Shown here one piece after another: positions 35,304 to 42,851 of a stretch of DNA of 64,000 nucleotides (the first letter of the stretch is position 1; each line of letters begins with the position of its first letter). This DNA is from Solitalea agri. Its GTDB lineage: Bacteria > Bacteroidota > Bacteroidia > Sphingobacteriales > Sphingobacteriaceae. The stretch covers positions 1-64,000 of the forward strand of contig NZ_JAMWYS010000061.1 in assembly GCF_023914155.1 (NCBI RefSeq), read 5' to 3'. Below the pieces are notes generated by a model. That model made no database searches and was not told the DNA's origin. It saw only the letters and a program-made list of their open reading frames with translations. The translations under genes were made by a program, and so were the position numbers.

Positions 35304-35867
35304 GTGTCGGAAAAGAAAGAACGTATTATTTTAGGAATTGACCCGGGAACTGCCATTTTGGGCTATGGATTAGTGTTGGAAACCCGGAATAAACTGCAAC
35401 TCCTTACTTTAGGTGTAATTCACCTGAAAAAATATGATAATCATGCATTAAAACTTCGCCGTATTTTCGAGCGAACCTCAATGCTGATTGAAGAATATAA
35501 ACCTGATTGCATGGCCTTGGAAGATCCTTTTTACGGCAAAAATGTTCAGGTAATGTTAAAACTTGGACGCGCCCAGGGTGTTGCTATGGCGGCAGCGTTA
35601 AGCCGTGACCTTCCGATTTTTGAATATTCTCCCAAAAAAATAAAGCAATCCATTACCGGAAACGGTAACGCTACCAAAGAACAGGTAGCGGGTATGCTAA
35701 AACAATTACTCAACTTTAGCGAAACTCCAGAGTTTTTAGATGCGACCGATGGTTTAGCGGTGGCGGTATGTCATTCTTTCCAAAAAATTGGATTGGATGG
35801 AACGTCAAAGAAGACCTATTCGGGTTGGGAATCGTTTGTAAAAGACAATGAGAAAAGAATTAAATAA
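35304..35867 (+). CDS. ruvC: Crossover junction endodeoxyribonuclease RuvC
   Basis: Holliday-junction resolvase of homologous recombination, 187 aa. The four acidic residues are visible in IILGIDPGTAILGYG, CMALEDPFYGKNVQ, and the C-terminal FLDATDGLAVAVCH. The start is GTG at 35304, giving VSEKKERIILGIDPGT; no better ATG exists. The 30 bases before it contain AATTCGTGTTTTCAAA, a word also seen in front of the mazG-like gene. Confidence 0.95.
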   Translation: MSEKKERIILGIDPGTAILGYGLVLETRNKLQLLTLGVIHLKKYDNHALKLRRIFERTSMLIEEYKPDCMALEDPFYGKNVQVMLKLGRAQGVAMAAALSRDLPIFEYSPKKIKQSITGNGNATKEQVAGMLKQLLNFSETPEFLDATDGLAVAVCHSFQKIGLDGTSKKTYSGWESFVKDNEKRIK

Positions 35868-35963
35868 ACCCGCCTGAATTGCATTCACTAAAGATAATGA
35901 AAGTAGCTAGCGGGATATTGATGGTCATTAGAAAATAAATTACTTTCAAAAAAATGCCAAAAA

Positions 35964-36353
35964 TTATTGGGCAAGTATCTTATCTAACGTAGCTTTTAGC
36001 TTATCCATTGACGGAGGCGTCGGTTTCTTACTGAAATTCATGTCTCCAATAGCGTTAATTGGAATAAGATGGATGTGTGCATGAGGAACCTCCAATCCTA
36101 TTACAGTAACACCTATTCTTAAGCAAGGGATCGCTTTTTCAATTTTTTTTGCAACGGCTTTCGAAAAAATCATCATACGGCCCAACAGTTCATCGTCAAC
36201 ATCAAAAAGATAATCAACTTCTTTTTTAGGAATTACCAATGTATGTCCTTCCGCCAAAGGTTCAATATCCAAGAAAGCTAAAAACTCTTCATTTTCAGCT
36301 ACTTTAAAGGCTGGAATCTCTCCAGCGACGATCTTTGAAAAAATAGATGCCAT
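35964..36353 (-). CDS. HIT family nucleotide-binding protein
   Basis: Histidine-triad hydrolase/transferase of 129 aa, Hint/HinT-like. The catalytic triad motif is VPHAHIHLIP, preceded by IFSKIVAGEIPAFKVAENEE and LAEGHTLVIPKKEV. It probably hydrolyses adenosine 5'-phosphoramidates. It lies downstream of greA on the same strand, separated by a strong terminator. Confidence 0.93.
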   Translation of the reverse strand: MASIFSKIVAGEIPAFKVAENEEFLAFLDIEPLAEGHTLVIPKKEVDYLFDVDDELLGRMMIFSKAVAKKIEKAIPCLRIGVTVIGLEVPHAHIHLIPINAIGDMNFSKKPTPPSMDKLKATLDKILAQ

Positions 36354-36434
36354 TATAAAGTTTGATTTAAAAATTTAGAAGTACAAAATACGAGTTCGGG
36401 GTTTTCGACACAAGTTTGTTAGTTGCTAAAATTT

Positions 36435-36490
36435 AAAAAAGGAAAGGGTTACAAGTCTTAAGGTTAATTTAACCTCTAACTTGTAACCCT
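36435..36490 (-). terminator. Intrinsic terminator after greA
   Basis: AGGGTTACAAG (36445-36455) pairs with CTTGTAACCCT (36480-36490). An inner AGGTTAA-t-TTAACCT hairpin fills the loop. On the minus strand it is followed by TTTCCTTTTTT. Confidence 0.85.
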
Positions 36491-36513
36491 CCATAAATAA
36501 TTTTATAGACAGA

Positions 36514-36987
36514 TTATCTGCTGATCTCTAAGATCTCAAACTGCATGGTACCATTTGGAACGGTTACATCAGCTATATCACCAACTGATTTACCTAATAG
36601 CCCTTTTGCTATAGGTGATTGAACTGACAATTTACCGGTTTTCAAGTCAGCTTCCTTTTCCGCTACTAACTGGTAATTCATTACCGAACCGTTTTTAACG
36701 TTTTTGATTTTCACTTTTGAAAGCACCAATACTTTCGACGTATCCAACTTTGACTCGTCAATGATGCGAGAGTTAGATAGAACCTCTTCTAATTTAGATA
36801 TCTTCAGTTCATGCAAGCCTTGCGCCTCTTTAGCGGCATCATATTCAGCATTTTCAGAAAGATCACCTTTATCACGAGCCTCCGCAATTTGCCTTGAGAT
36901 TTCTGCTCTGCCTTGAGTTTTAAGATAGGTTAACTCTTGCTTAAGTTTCTCTAATCCCTCCGGAGTTAAGTATGTTATCTCTGCCAT
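36514..36987 (-). CDS. greA: Transcription elongation factor GreA
   Basis: Rescues backtracked RNA polymerase by stimulating transcript cleavage. From the ATG at 36987 the product is 157 aa and starts MAEITYLTPEGLEKLKQELT; the frame upstream to 37056 runs through the leader hairpin and is rejected. The N-terminal coiled coil carries the acidic tip ARDKGDLSENAEYDAAKEAQ, and the C-terminal FKBP-like domain ends SPIAKGLLGKSVGDIADVTV. A promoter-hairpin-U-tract arrangement lies in its leader (37015-37085). Confidence 0.95.
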   Translation of the reverse strand: MAEITYLTPEGLEKLKQELTYLKTQGRAEISRQIAEARDKGDLSENAEYDAAKEAQGLHELKISKLEEVLSNSRIIDESKLDTSKVLVLSKVKIKNVKNGSVMNYQLVAEKEADLKTGKLSVQSPIAKGLLGKSVGDIADVTVPNGTMQFEILEISR

Positions 36988-37014
36988 AACGCAACAATTA
37001 TTATTATTAACTGA

Positions 37015-37085
37015 TATATAAAAAAGAAACAAGACTACCCGCCGCTTACGACGCATAGTCTTGTTTATACAATGCTACAAAATTA
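37015..37085 (-). promoter_or_regulatory. greA leader: -7 element followed by a terminator-like hairpin
   Basis: TAATTTTG (37078-37085, minus) fits TAnnTTTG. Directly after it AAACAAGACTA and TAGTCTTGTTT (37027-37037 and 37056-37066) form a perfect 11-bp stem, with an inner GTCG-taag-CGGC. Then TTCTTTTTTATA follows, and the greA ATG is 40 bases further on. It could be an attenuator producing a short leader RNA, or a plain terminator for the upstream dehydrogenase gene. Confidence 0.6.
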
Positions 37086-37201
37086 AAATTTATTTTCCGA
37101 ATTTTCTACTAACTATTTATAAACAACTGATTAACAATGATAAACACTATTTGTTCAATATAATTTTAAATAGTAGTTGAACCCTAAAACCCGACAATTT
37201 C

Positions 37202-38128
37202 CTATTGATAATGTTCTAAGATCTTTTCGACCAGCACGTCCGAAATTTTACGATAAGATTCAACACTCCAACCTCCAACATGAGGGGTTAGCAACACATT
37301 TTCGCGAGTGGTCAAATCATCAAACCAAACCTTATCACTCTCACCTAGCGGGAACTTCTCTTTCTGCAAAACATCCAAACCGGCACCTTTTACTTTACCG
37401 CTATCAAGCACTCTTAGCAATCCCTGAATATCTACAATTTCGCCTCTGGCAGTATTAACAAACCAAATATCTTTTTTGAATTTTTTAAAGAAAGCCTCAT
37501 TAACCATAAAACGGGTTTCATCGGTTAGCGGAATGTGCAAGCTCAAAACATCTACCTGCTCAAAGATTTCATCTAACGAACTTTCAGTTACCCATTCAGT
37601 TCCAAACAGTGTTTTGTATTTATCATAAGCAAGAACCTTTACATCAAATCCTCTCAATTTTTTAGCGAATGCCGGACCCATGAATCCATAGCCAATAATA
37701 CCAACTGTTAATCCATCTAGTTCCCATCCCCGATTGCCTTCACGATCCCAGATGCTTTCTCGAACTTCCATGTTGCCTTTTGGAAACTTATTCATTACCG
37801 CCAGCAGCATCCCTAAGGTATGTTCACCAACAGCATTGGCATTTCCTTCAGGGGCATTAAACAATTGAACACCTTTTTTTTCAGCATACTCAACATCAAT
37901 GTTATCCATGCCGGCTCCGGCTCTACCAATAAATTTAAGTTTCGAAGCTTTGTCGAACAGTTCCTTTTCTACCCTGAATTTTGTGCGCACCACCATACCA
38001 TCGTAAAGATGAATGCAACCGAGTACTTGTGGGTAAGTTATTTGAGGTTGATAATCGCATATAAAGCCCTTTTCAGTAAGGCGCTCCATTAAAACAGAAT
38101 GAGTCTCGTCGACAATAAGAATATGCAT
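37202..38128 (-). CDS. D-2-hydroxyacid dehydrogenase (phosphoglycerate-dehydrogenase-like)
   Basis: NAD-dependent dehydrogenase of the D-isomer 2-hydroxyacid family, 308 aa from the ATG at 38128 (the codon before it is TTG). The Rossmann motif is LTVGIIGYGFMGPAFAKKL. Catalytic residues lie in FVNTARGEIVD (Arg) and LLTPHVGGWSVES (His). NAVGEHTLGMLLAVM is also typical. It lacks the ACT domain of long SerA forms and could act in serine synthesis or on another 2-hydroxyacid. Confidence 0.82.
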   Translation of the reverse strand: MHILIVDETHSVLMERLTEKGFICDYQPQITYPQVLGCIHLYDGMVVRTKFRVEKELFDKASKLKFIGRAGAGMDNIDVEYAEKKGVQLFNAPEGNANAVGEHTLGMLLAVMNKFPKGNMEVRESIWDREGNRGWELDGLTVGIIGYGFMGPAFAKKLRGFDVKVLAYDKYKTLFGTEWVTESSLDEIFEQVDVLSLHIPLTDETRFMVNEAFFKKFKKDIWFVNTARGEIVDIQGLLRVLDSGKVKGAGLDVLQKEKFPLGESDKVWFDDLTTRENVLLTPHVGGWSVESYRKISDVLVEKILEHYQ

Positions 38129-38168
38129 CAATAACTGATTAGTGTTGGCTTTGATCTAATAAATAAGC

Positions 38169-38945
38169 TTAATCTTTTTTTTCCAATAGCTTTGTAAGAT
38201 GAATAAAATCTTCTACCGACAATTTCTCTGCTCTTAATTCCAGTGTAGTTTCATCGATCTTACCTTTAGGCTGAAACTGGCTCAACGCATTTCTCAACTG
38301 TTTACGACGTTGATTAAAAGCTGCCTTAACAACCTGAAAAAAGAGTTTTTCATTACAACCCAAGTCCGTATTTTCCTTACGAGTTAACCTGATAACGCCT
38401 GAATTAACCTTTGGAGGCGGATTGAACACACCTGGCTTAACTGTAAACAGGTATTCAATTTTATAATAAGCCTGCGTGAGCACACTCAAAATTCCATACT
38501 CTTTACCTCCTGGTTTTGCAGCTACGCGCTCTCCTACTTCCTTTTGAAACATGCCTACCATTTCTGGCACCAGGTTACGGTTTTCTATAATCTTAAAGAT
38601 AATCTGTGAAGAAATATTGTAAGGAAAGTTACCGATAATGGCAAACTGGCTATTAAAGACCTTTGAAAAATCCATCGCTAAAAAATCACCATGAATGATT
38701 CTGGCTTGTAATTCGGGGTATTTTTTATGAAGGTACTCTATCGATTCACCATCAATATCAATTAAGTGTGTTTTATAAGCTTCTTTCTTAACCAAAAAAT
38801 CGGTTAAAACTCCCATACCTGGACCAACTTCCAAAACATCGCTATAGCCTAGGTCTGGACGCAACCCTTCCACTATTTTTTGGGCTATATTTTTATCGGT
38901 TAAAAAATGTTGACCTAGGTGTTTTTTGGCTCGTACTAGCGACAT
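38169..38945 (-). CDS. rsmA: 16S rRNA dimethyladenosine transferase RsmA/KsgA
   Basis: Dimethylates A1518 and A1519 (E. coli numbering) near the 3' end of 16S rRNA during 30S assembly. The 258-aa product has KKHLGQHFLTDKNIAQKIVE, the SAM-binding VLEVGPGMGVLTDFL, and the catalytic IIGNFPYNISSQI. The C-terminal helical domain includes FNQRRKQLRNALSQ. It is divergent from pdxA, the common ksgA/pdxA neighbourhood. Confidence 0.95.
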   Translation of the reverse strand: MSLVRAKKHLGQHFLTDKNIAQKIVEGLRPDLGYSDVLEVGPGMGVLTDFLVKKEAYKTHLIDIDGESIEYLHKKYPELQARIIHGDFLAMDFSKVFNSQFAIIGNFPYNISSQIIFKIIENRNLVPEMVGMFQKEVGERVAAKPGGKEYGILSVLTQAYYKIEYLFTVKPGVFNPPPKVNSGVIRLTRKENTDLGCNEKLFFQVVKAAFNQRRKQLRNALSQFQPKGKIDETTLELRAEKLSVEDFIHLTKLLEKKD

Positions 38946-39054
38946 ATGTTAAGAAATTTTACGGCTTTGGATAATAGTTGTTATTTTTCAGGTAAGAATG
39001 TGACACATTGCTAAATTCAAAACCCAATACTACTAACAGATTACATTTATCTTA

Positions 39055-39062
39055 TACCTTTG
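39055..39062 (+). promoter_or_regulatory. pdxA -7 promoter element
   Basis: TACCTTTG, 29 bases before the pdxA ATG. No clear TTG at the -33 position. Confidence 0.6.
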
Positions 39063-39091
39063 TAGTTATTAAAATTCAAAAATCGTAATAA

Positions 39092-40177
39092 ATGTCGAAC
39101 GTACCGCAGAAAAAAATAAAAGTCGGTATCTCTATCGGTGACATCAATGGAATTGGCATCGAAGTGATACTGAAAGCTCTTTTAGACAACCGTATTTTAG
39201 AGCTCTGTACACCAATTGTTTACGGATCTGTTAAAATCACATCTTTCCACCGAAAAGCTTTAAACATTCAGGATTTCAGCTTTAATATCATTCAAAATTC
39301 TGATCAGGCAAATCCGAAAAGAGCCAACCTGATTAATTGCTGGGAGGAAGAAGTTAAAATCGACATGGGTCAGCAAACTGAAAATGGTGGAAAATATGCA
39401 TTTAAATCACTAGAGGCGGCAACAGCTGATTTACTTGCCGGTAAAATAGACGCTTTGGTAACTGCACCTATTAATAAACACAATATCCAACAGCCAGGCT
39501 TCGACTTTCCCGGTCATACAGAATATTTACAGGAAAAAGCTGGAAGCGGCGAATCGTTAATGTTTTTAGTGAGTGAAGATTTGCGTGTTGGCGTAGTTAC
39601 CGGCCATATACCTATTAAAGAGGTTGCAGACTCTATCTCAGTTGAGAAGATTTTAGCGAAGCTCCGTTTAATGAACATAAGCTTAAAAAAAGATTTCTGG
39701 GTAGAAAAACCCAAGATTGCAGTTTTAGGACTTAATCCTCATGCAAGTGATAATGGATTAATTGGCGATGAAGAAACCAATATAATAATGCCGGCTATTG
39801 AAGAAGCCAGAAAAGAAAAAATATTTGCCTTTGGGCCGTACCCCGCCGATGGCTTTTTTGGGAAGGGATTACAAAATCAATTTGATGCCGTTTTAGCAAT
39901 GTATCACGATCAAGGCTTAGTTGCATTTAAAGCGCTTTCATTTGGAACCGGAGTGAATTTTACTGCTGGCTTGCCAGTTGTTCGTACTTCACCCGACCAT
40001 GGAACCGGCTACGATATTGCAGGTAAAAACCAAGCCAATGAAGCTTCATTCAGAAGAGCTATTTATATGGCTGTTGATGTGGTTCGAAAACGTTGGGAAA
40101 CAGCTGAATTACTTGAAAATCCATTAAAAGTTGGACAGTTAAAAATGAAAGTCACTCATGAAGATAGCGAGGAATAA
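39092..40177 (+). CDS. pdxA: 4-hydroxythreonine-4-phosphate dehydrogenase PdxA
   Basis: NAD-dependent enzyme of the DXP-dependent vitamin B6 route, oxidising and decarboxylating 4-phosphohydroxy-L-threonine. The 361-aa product shows VGISIGDINGIGIEVILKAL, TAPINKHNIQQPGFDFPGHT with one metal His, the AMYHDQGLVAFKALSFG metal-His block, and TSPDHGTGYDIAGK. A terminator follows at 40201. Confidence 0.95.
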   Translation: MSNVPQKKIKVGISIGDINGIGIEVILKALLDNRILELCTPIVYGSVKITSFHRKALNIQDFSFNIIQNSDQANPKRANLINCWEEEVKIDMGQQTENGGKYAFKSLEAATADLLAGKIDALVTAPINKHNIQQPGFDFPGHTEYLQEKAGSGESLMFLVSEDLRVGVVTGHIPIKEVADSISVEKILAKLRLMNISLKKDFWVEKPKIAVLGLNPHASDNGLIGDEETNIIMPAIEEARKEKIFAFGPYPADGFFGKGLQNQFDAVLAMYHDQGLVAFKALSFGTGVNFTAGLPVVRTSPDHGTGYDIAGKNQANEASFRRAIYMAVDVVRKRWETAELLENPLKVGQLKMKVTHEDSEE

Positions 40178-40200
40178 TCTATCTTCTTTAGGTTAACATT

Positions 40201-40233
40201 AAAACTTCCTTTGGCAAAACAGGGGAAGTTTTT
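40201..40233 (+). terminator. Intrinsic terminator after pdxA
   Basis: AAAACTTCC (40201-40209) pairs with GGAAGTTTT (40224-40232), followed by T-rich sequence, 11 bases before the next ATG. Confidence 0.75.
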
Positions 40234-40243
40234 ATTTTAAGAC

Positions 40244-40720
40244 ATGGGTAAATTAGAAAACGAGTTTATGCTTGAAGCCATCCGACTGTCGAAAGAAGGA
40301 CTAATGAATAACGAGGGTGGGCCTTTTGGCTGTGTGATTGTCAAGGATGGAAAAATTATAGGCAAGGGAAACAATCAGGTATTAGCCACGAATGATCCTA
40401 CTGCTCATGCCGAAGTGGTTGCAATCCGGGAAGCCTGTAAAACTCTTGGCTCGTTTCAACTTGAGGGCTGTGAACTTTATACATCATGCGAGCCATGTCC
40501 TATGTGCTTGGGGGCCATTTACTGGGCCCGTCCTCAAAAAGTGTATTATGCCAATACCCGAGAAGATGCAGCTAAAATTGGATTTGACGATGATTTTATC
40601 TATCAGGAAATACCATTAAGTTTAAGTGAACGCCATATACCCATGTTACCAATGGGAAGGGAACAAGCTTTAGAAGTGTTTAAATTTTGGGCTGAAAAGG
40701 GCAACAAATCACTTTATTGA
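40244..40720 (+). CDS. guaD: Nucleoside deaminase, guanine-deaminase-like
   Basis: Zinc-dependent cytidine-deaminase-fold enzyme of 158 aa. The metal site is HAE at 55-57 and the P-C-x-x-C motif CEPCPMC with Cys85 and Cys88. The C-terminal PMGREQALEVFKFWAEKGNK and the segment GFDDDFIYQEIP match the GuaD-type group rather than TadA, so guanine to xanthine is the likely reaction. TadA-like tRNA editing cannot be ruled out from sequence alone. Confidence 0.82.
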   Translation: MGKLENEFMLEAIRLSKEGLMNNEGGPFGCVIVKDGKIIGKGNNQVLATNDPTAHAEVVAIREACKTLGSFQLEGCELYTSCEPCPMCLGAIYWARPQKVYYANTREDAAKIGFDDDFIYQEIPLSLSERHIPMLPMGREQALEVFKFWAEKGNKSLY

Positions 40721-40765
40721 TTTTTTTGGAAACATGATGAATATCATATTGTTTCCTCTTTCATT

Positions 40766-40872
40766 GGATTACATTTGCATTGCAACAGAAAAGCCAATAT
40801 CAGTTTGGTTCATAAATTTTAAGTATCGACAGAAAAGGTACTGCTTTGGGAGAGCGGTGCCTTTTATTTTTG
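40766..40872 (+). ncRNA. Candidate small RNA unit, copy 1 of a tandem pair
   Basis: A 107-nt element with its own promoter and terminator signals. TTG (40749-40751) and TACATTTG (40770-40777) are 18 nt apart. The presumed transcript starts near 40782, and a 13-bp stem (AAAAGGTACTGCT / AGCGGTGCCTTTT, two G-U pairs, 40833-40865) is followed by ATTTTT. There is no ORF on the predicted transcript strand. The same element recurs at 41079-41184 with about five differences that leave the stem intact. It does not match an RNA family I recognise. Confidence 0.6.
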
Positions 40873-41078
40873 CTGGCAATACCAAATAAATTTCCAGGAC
40901 TGCTTATCCCTTTCAAAAAACATATACATAAAACAGCATCTATTCCTCTTATTTACTATAGTTTTGGATTGATATAAAAAATCATAAAAATTAACGGCCT
41001 TTTTTTATATCCCTATTGATAAATCATTTTATAGAATTCGCAAAACCTGATAAGAATCATTTTATTAGCTTTTTGCCT

Positions 41079-41184
41079 GGAGTACATTTGCATTGCAACA
41101 GAAAAGCCAACATCAGTTTGGTTCATAAATTTTAAGTATCGACAGAAAGGTACTGCTTCGGGAGAGCGGTGCCTTTTATTTTTG
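41079..41184 (+). ncRNA. Candidate small RNA unit, copy 2 of a tandem pair
   Basis: Second copy of the 40766 element (106 nt). TACATTTG is kept at 41083-41090, but no TTG is seen at the right distance. The stem at 41146-41176 is conserved, with a loop change (TTGGGAG to TCGGGAG) and one base lost at its foot. Its 3' end overlaps the last codons and TAA of the minus-strand glpQ-like gene, so the hairpin may also terminate that gene from the other side. Confidence 0.55.
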
Positions 41185-42078
41185 TTGATAACTCCCAAAT
41201 AGTTTAATTGCCTTATCGGGATAATCAGTAATAATTCCATCTACCCTCATCAATGCAACTTTTTGAAGTACTTGAGCCTCATTTATAGTCCAAGGGATCA
41301 GCTGCATTTGTTTTGCGTGGACAGCTTTCACTAAATGTTCATCCACTAACTCATAATCCGGGCTGTAAATAGTTGGAATAAAACCCAGTATTTTAAGGTT
41401 TTCCTCAAAGCTTAACCTATTTTCTACTAAAAGCGCCGTTTTAAACTCTGGATATTTTTGATAAATAATCTGCAAGGTTCTTACATCAAATGATTGAATA
41501 ATAACCCTGTTTTGAACTCCTTTCAACCGAATAACCTCAACTAATAATTGAACGAATTCGGCTGGCTTTGGATGAAAAACATCGTCCCCTTCAGGGGTTA
41601 GTTTGGTTTCTATGTTATAAAACAGTGGTTTTAATTTATTCTGATTGACGTACATCTCAACACTATCAATTAACGTCGATAGTAAGGGTTTTTCAACTTT
41701 AAGCTTTTCCTGATCCGGAAATCTTGGATGTGGCTTTAAGCCTACATCAAATTTCCTGATACTATCATAATCCATCTGATAGATGTTAAACGATTTTTCT
41801 GTTTTTTCATCAATCAATTCTCCCCCCGGTTGGAGAGCAAATTCATGTGACATGTAATTGTCATGAGAAACAACAACCTTTTTATCCTTAGATATAACGC
41901 AATCCATTTCAAGCGTTTGCACACCTAAAGCAATTGCATGTATCATTGCAGGAATTGTATTCTCGGGCTTTAAGCCTCTACAACCCCTATGGCCTTGTAT
42001 ATCCACTTTGACTGTATTTTGAGCGTTAACAATTGTGCTTAGCAATGTAAAAGATATCAAGAAAAAAAATTGCCTCAT
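41176..42078 (-). CDS. glpQ: Glycerophosphodiester phosphodiesterase family protein
   Basis: Secreted enzyme of 300 aa that hydrolyses glycerophosphodiesters to glycerol 3-phosphate and an alcohol. The signal peptide is MRQFFFLISFTLLSTIVNAQ. The GDPD active site is QGHRGCRGLKPENTIPA (His30, Glu39), with metal and catalytic residues in LEMDCVISKDKKVVVSHD. Its start codon lies in the 3' arm of a terminator-like hairpin, and the U-tract encodes the Phe run of the signal peptide. Confidence 0.9.
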   Translation of the reverse strand: MRQFFFLISFTLLSTIVNAQNTVKVDIQGHRGCRGLKPENTIPAMIHAIALGVQTLEMDCVISKDKKVVVSHDNYMSHEFALQPGGELIDEKTEKSFNIYQMDYDSIRKFDVGLKPHPRFPDQEKLKVEKPLLSTLIDSVEMYVNQNKLKPLFYNIETKLTPEGDDVFHPKPAEFVQLLVEVIRLKGVQNRVIIQSFDVRTLQIIYQKYPEFKTALLVENRLSFEENLKILGFIPTIYSPDYELVDEHLVKAVHAKQMQLIPWTINEAQVLQKVALMRVDGIITDYPDKAIKLFGSYQQK

Positions 42079-42101
42079 AATTGAATTTAATTATGAGGCA
42101 A
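42062..42101 (-). terminator. Terminator-like palindrome containing the glpQ start codon
   Basis: On the minus strand TTGCCTCATAATT, a 6-nt loop and AATTATGAGGCAA form a perfect 13-bp stem (42070-42101), followed by eight T. The ATG of the glpQ-like gene is inside the 3' arm. It lies 55 bases after the upstream lipoprotein stop. Confidence 0.8.
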
Positions 42102-42156
42102 AATAATCTTAACAATGTTAAGCAACTATTAAATTATAGTAGGATAAACAATTTGT

Positions 42157-42663
42157 TTAATCAACCTGAACATATTTCACAGTAGTACCTAAAGCTTTTT
42201 CAACTGCTTTGTAATCTTTCAGATTTACTCCTTTTTCTTTTAGTAAAGAAATATCTTCTGCATCAATTAAAACTACTTTAACCTGCATAAACCCTGGTTT
42301 GCTCATCGTTCTTACAGGTACAGTTTGTACGTCAATCCTAATTGCACCTGGGCTGGTAGAGTAACTATAGGCAAAACCATCGTAGGTCATTGGTAAAGCT
42401 TCATAAACATTAGAAGCACGGGATATATAAACCAAAACACCTCCAATATCATTAAAGGCTGAACTTAGTTCAGGAACGTCCAAAGCTGCATTACAGGCAG
42501 TATTGTTATCATATGCTGTCCATCTACTGGTATTCAAATCAAAAATGATAGTACGAGCTGGAGTAGTATAAACTTCGGTTACTTCAGTAACATGTTCTTG
42601 GCATGAGGTAGTTGCTCCTAGAATCATCAATAGGGAACAAATAGTGAGAGTAATTCTTTTCAT
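42157..42663 (-). CDS. Hypothetical lipoprotein
   Basis: A 168-aa lipoprotein (signal ending ATTSC) that I do not assign to a named family. The mature part has a short beta-rich domain (RTIIFDLNTSRWTAYDNNTA, GGVLVYISRASNVYEALPMT) and a C-terminal part predicting strands and helix (QVKVVLIDAEDISLLKEKGV). Small Bacteroidota lipoproteins of this shape are common. It lies upstream of the glpQ-like gene on the same strand and downstream of clpC beyond a terminator. Confidence 0.65.
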   Translation of the reverse strand: MKRITLTICSLLMILGATTSCQEHVTEVTEVYTTPARTIIFDLNTSRWTAYDNNTACNAALDVPELSSAFNDIGGVLVYISRASNVYEALPMTYDGFAYSYSTSPGAIRIDVQTVPVRTMSKPGFMQVKVVLIDAEDISLLKEKGVNLKDYKAVEKALGTTVKYVQVD

Positions 42664-42819
42664 ATAAAATAAGATTTAATATAGAGCGCTTTCTAAATTT
42701 TAGCTATGGCTCTTTAATTAGAAGATGCTAAGACGTACAGCTCAGTTGCATGAGGTTTTGCAACAAAATAGTAGCCATTGATTTTCAGACAGATAAATTC
42801 AAACCTAAACGATGATGGA

Positions 42820-42847
42820 TAAAAAAAGCGCCCCATTTAGGGGCGCT
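42820..42847 (-). terminator. Intrinsic terminator after clpC
   Basis: AGCGCCCC (42827-42834), loop ATTTA, GGGGCGCT (42840-42847): a perfect 8-bp GC-rich stem followed on the minus strand by seven T. Confidence 0.9.
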
Positions 42848-42851
42848 ACTA

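Noticed and set aside
40720-41240. Minus-strand ORF 41013-41240 in the guaD-glpQ gap
   Set aside because: It overlaps the glpQ 3' end in another frame and crosses the repeated hairpin. It is not a plausible protein.
42720-42765. GTTGCATGAGGTTTTGCAAC as a possible riboswitch or terminator
   Set aside because: Only a short stem with mismatches and no conserved core; it is probably incidental.
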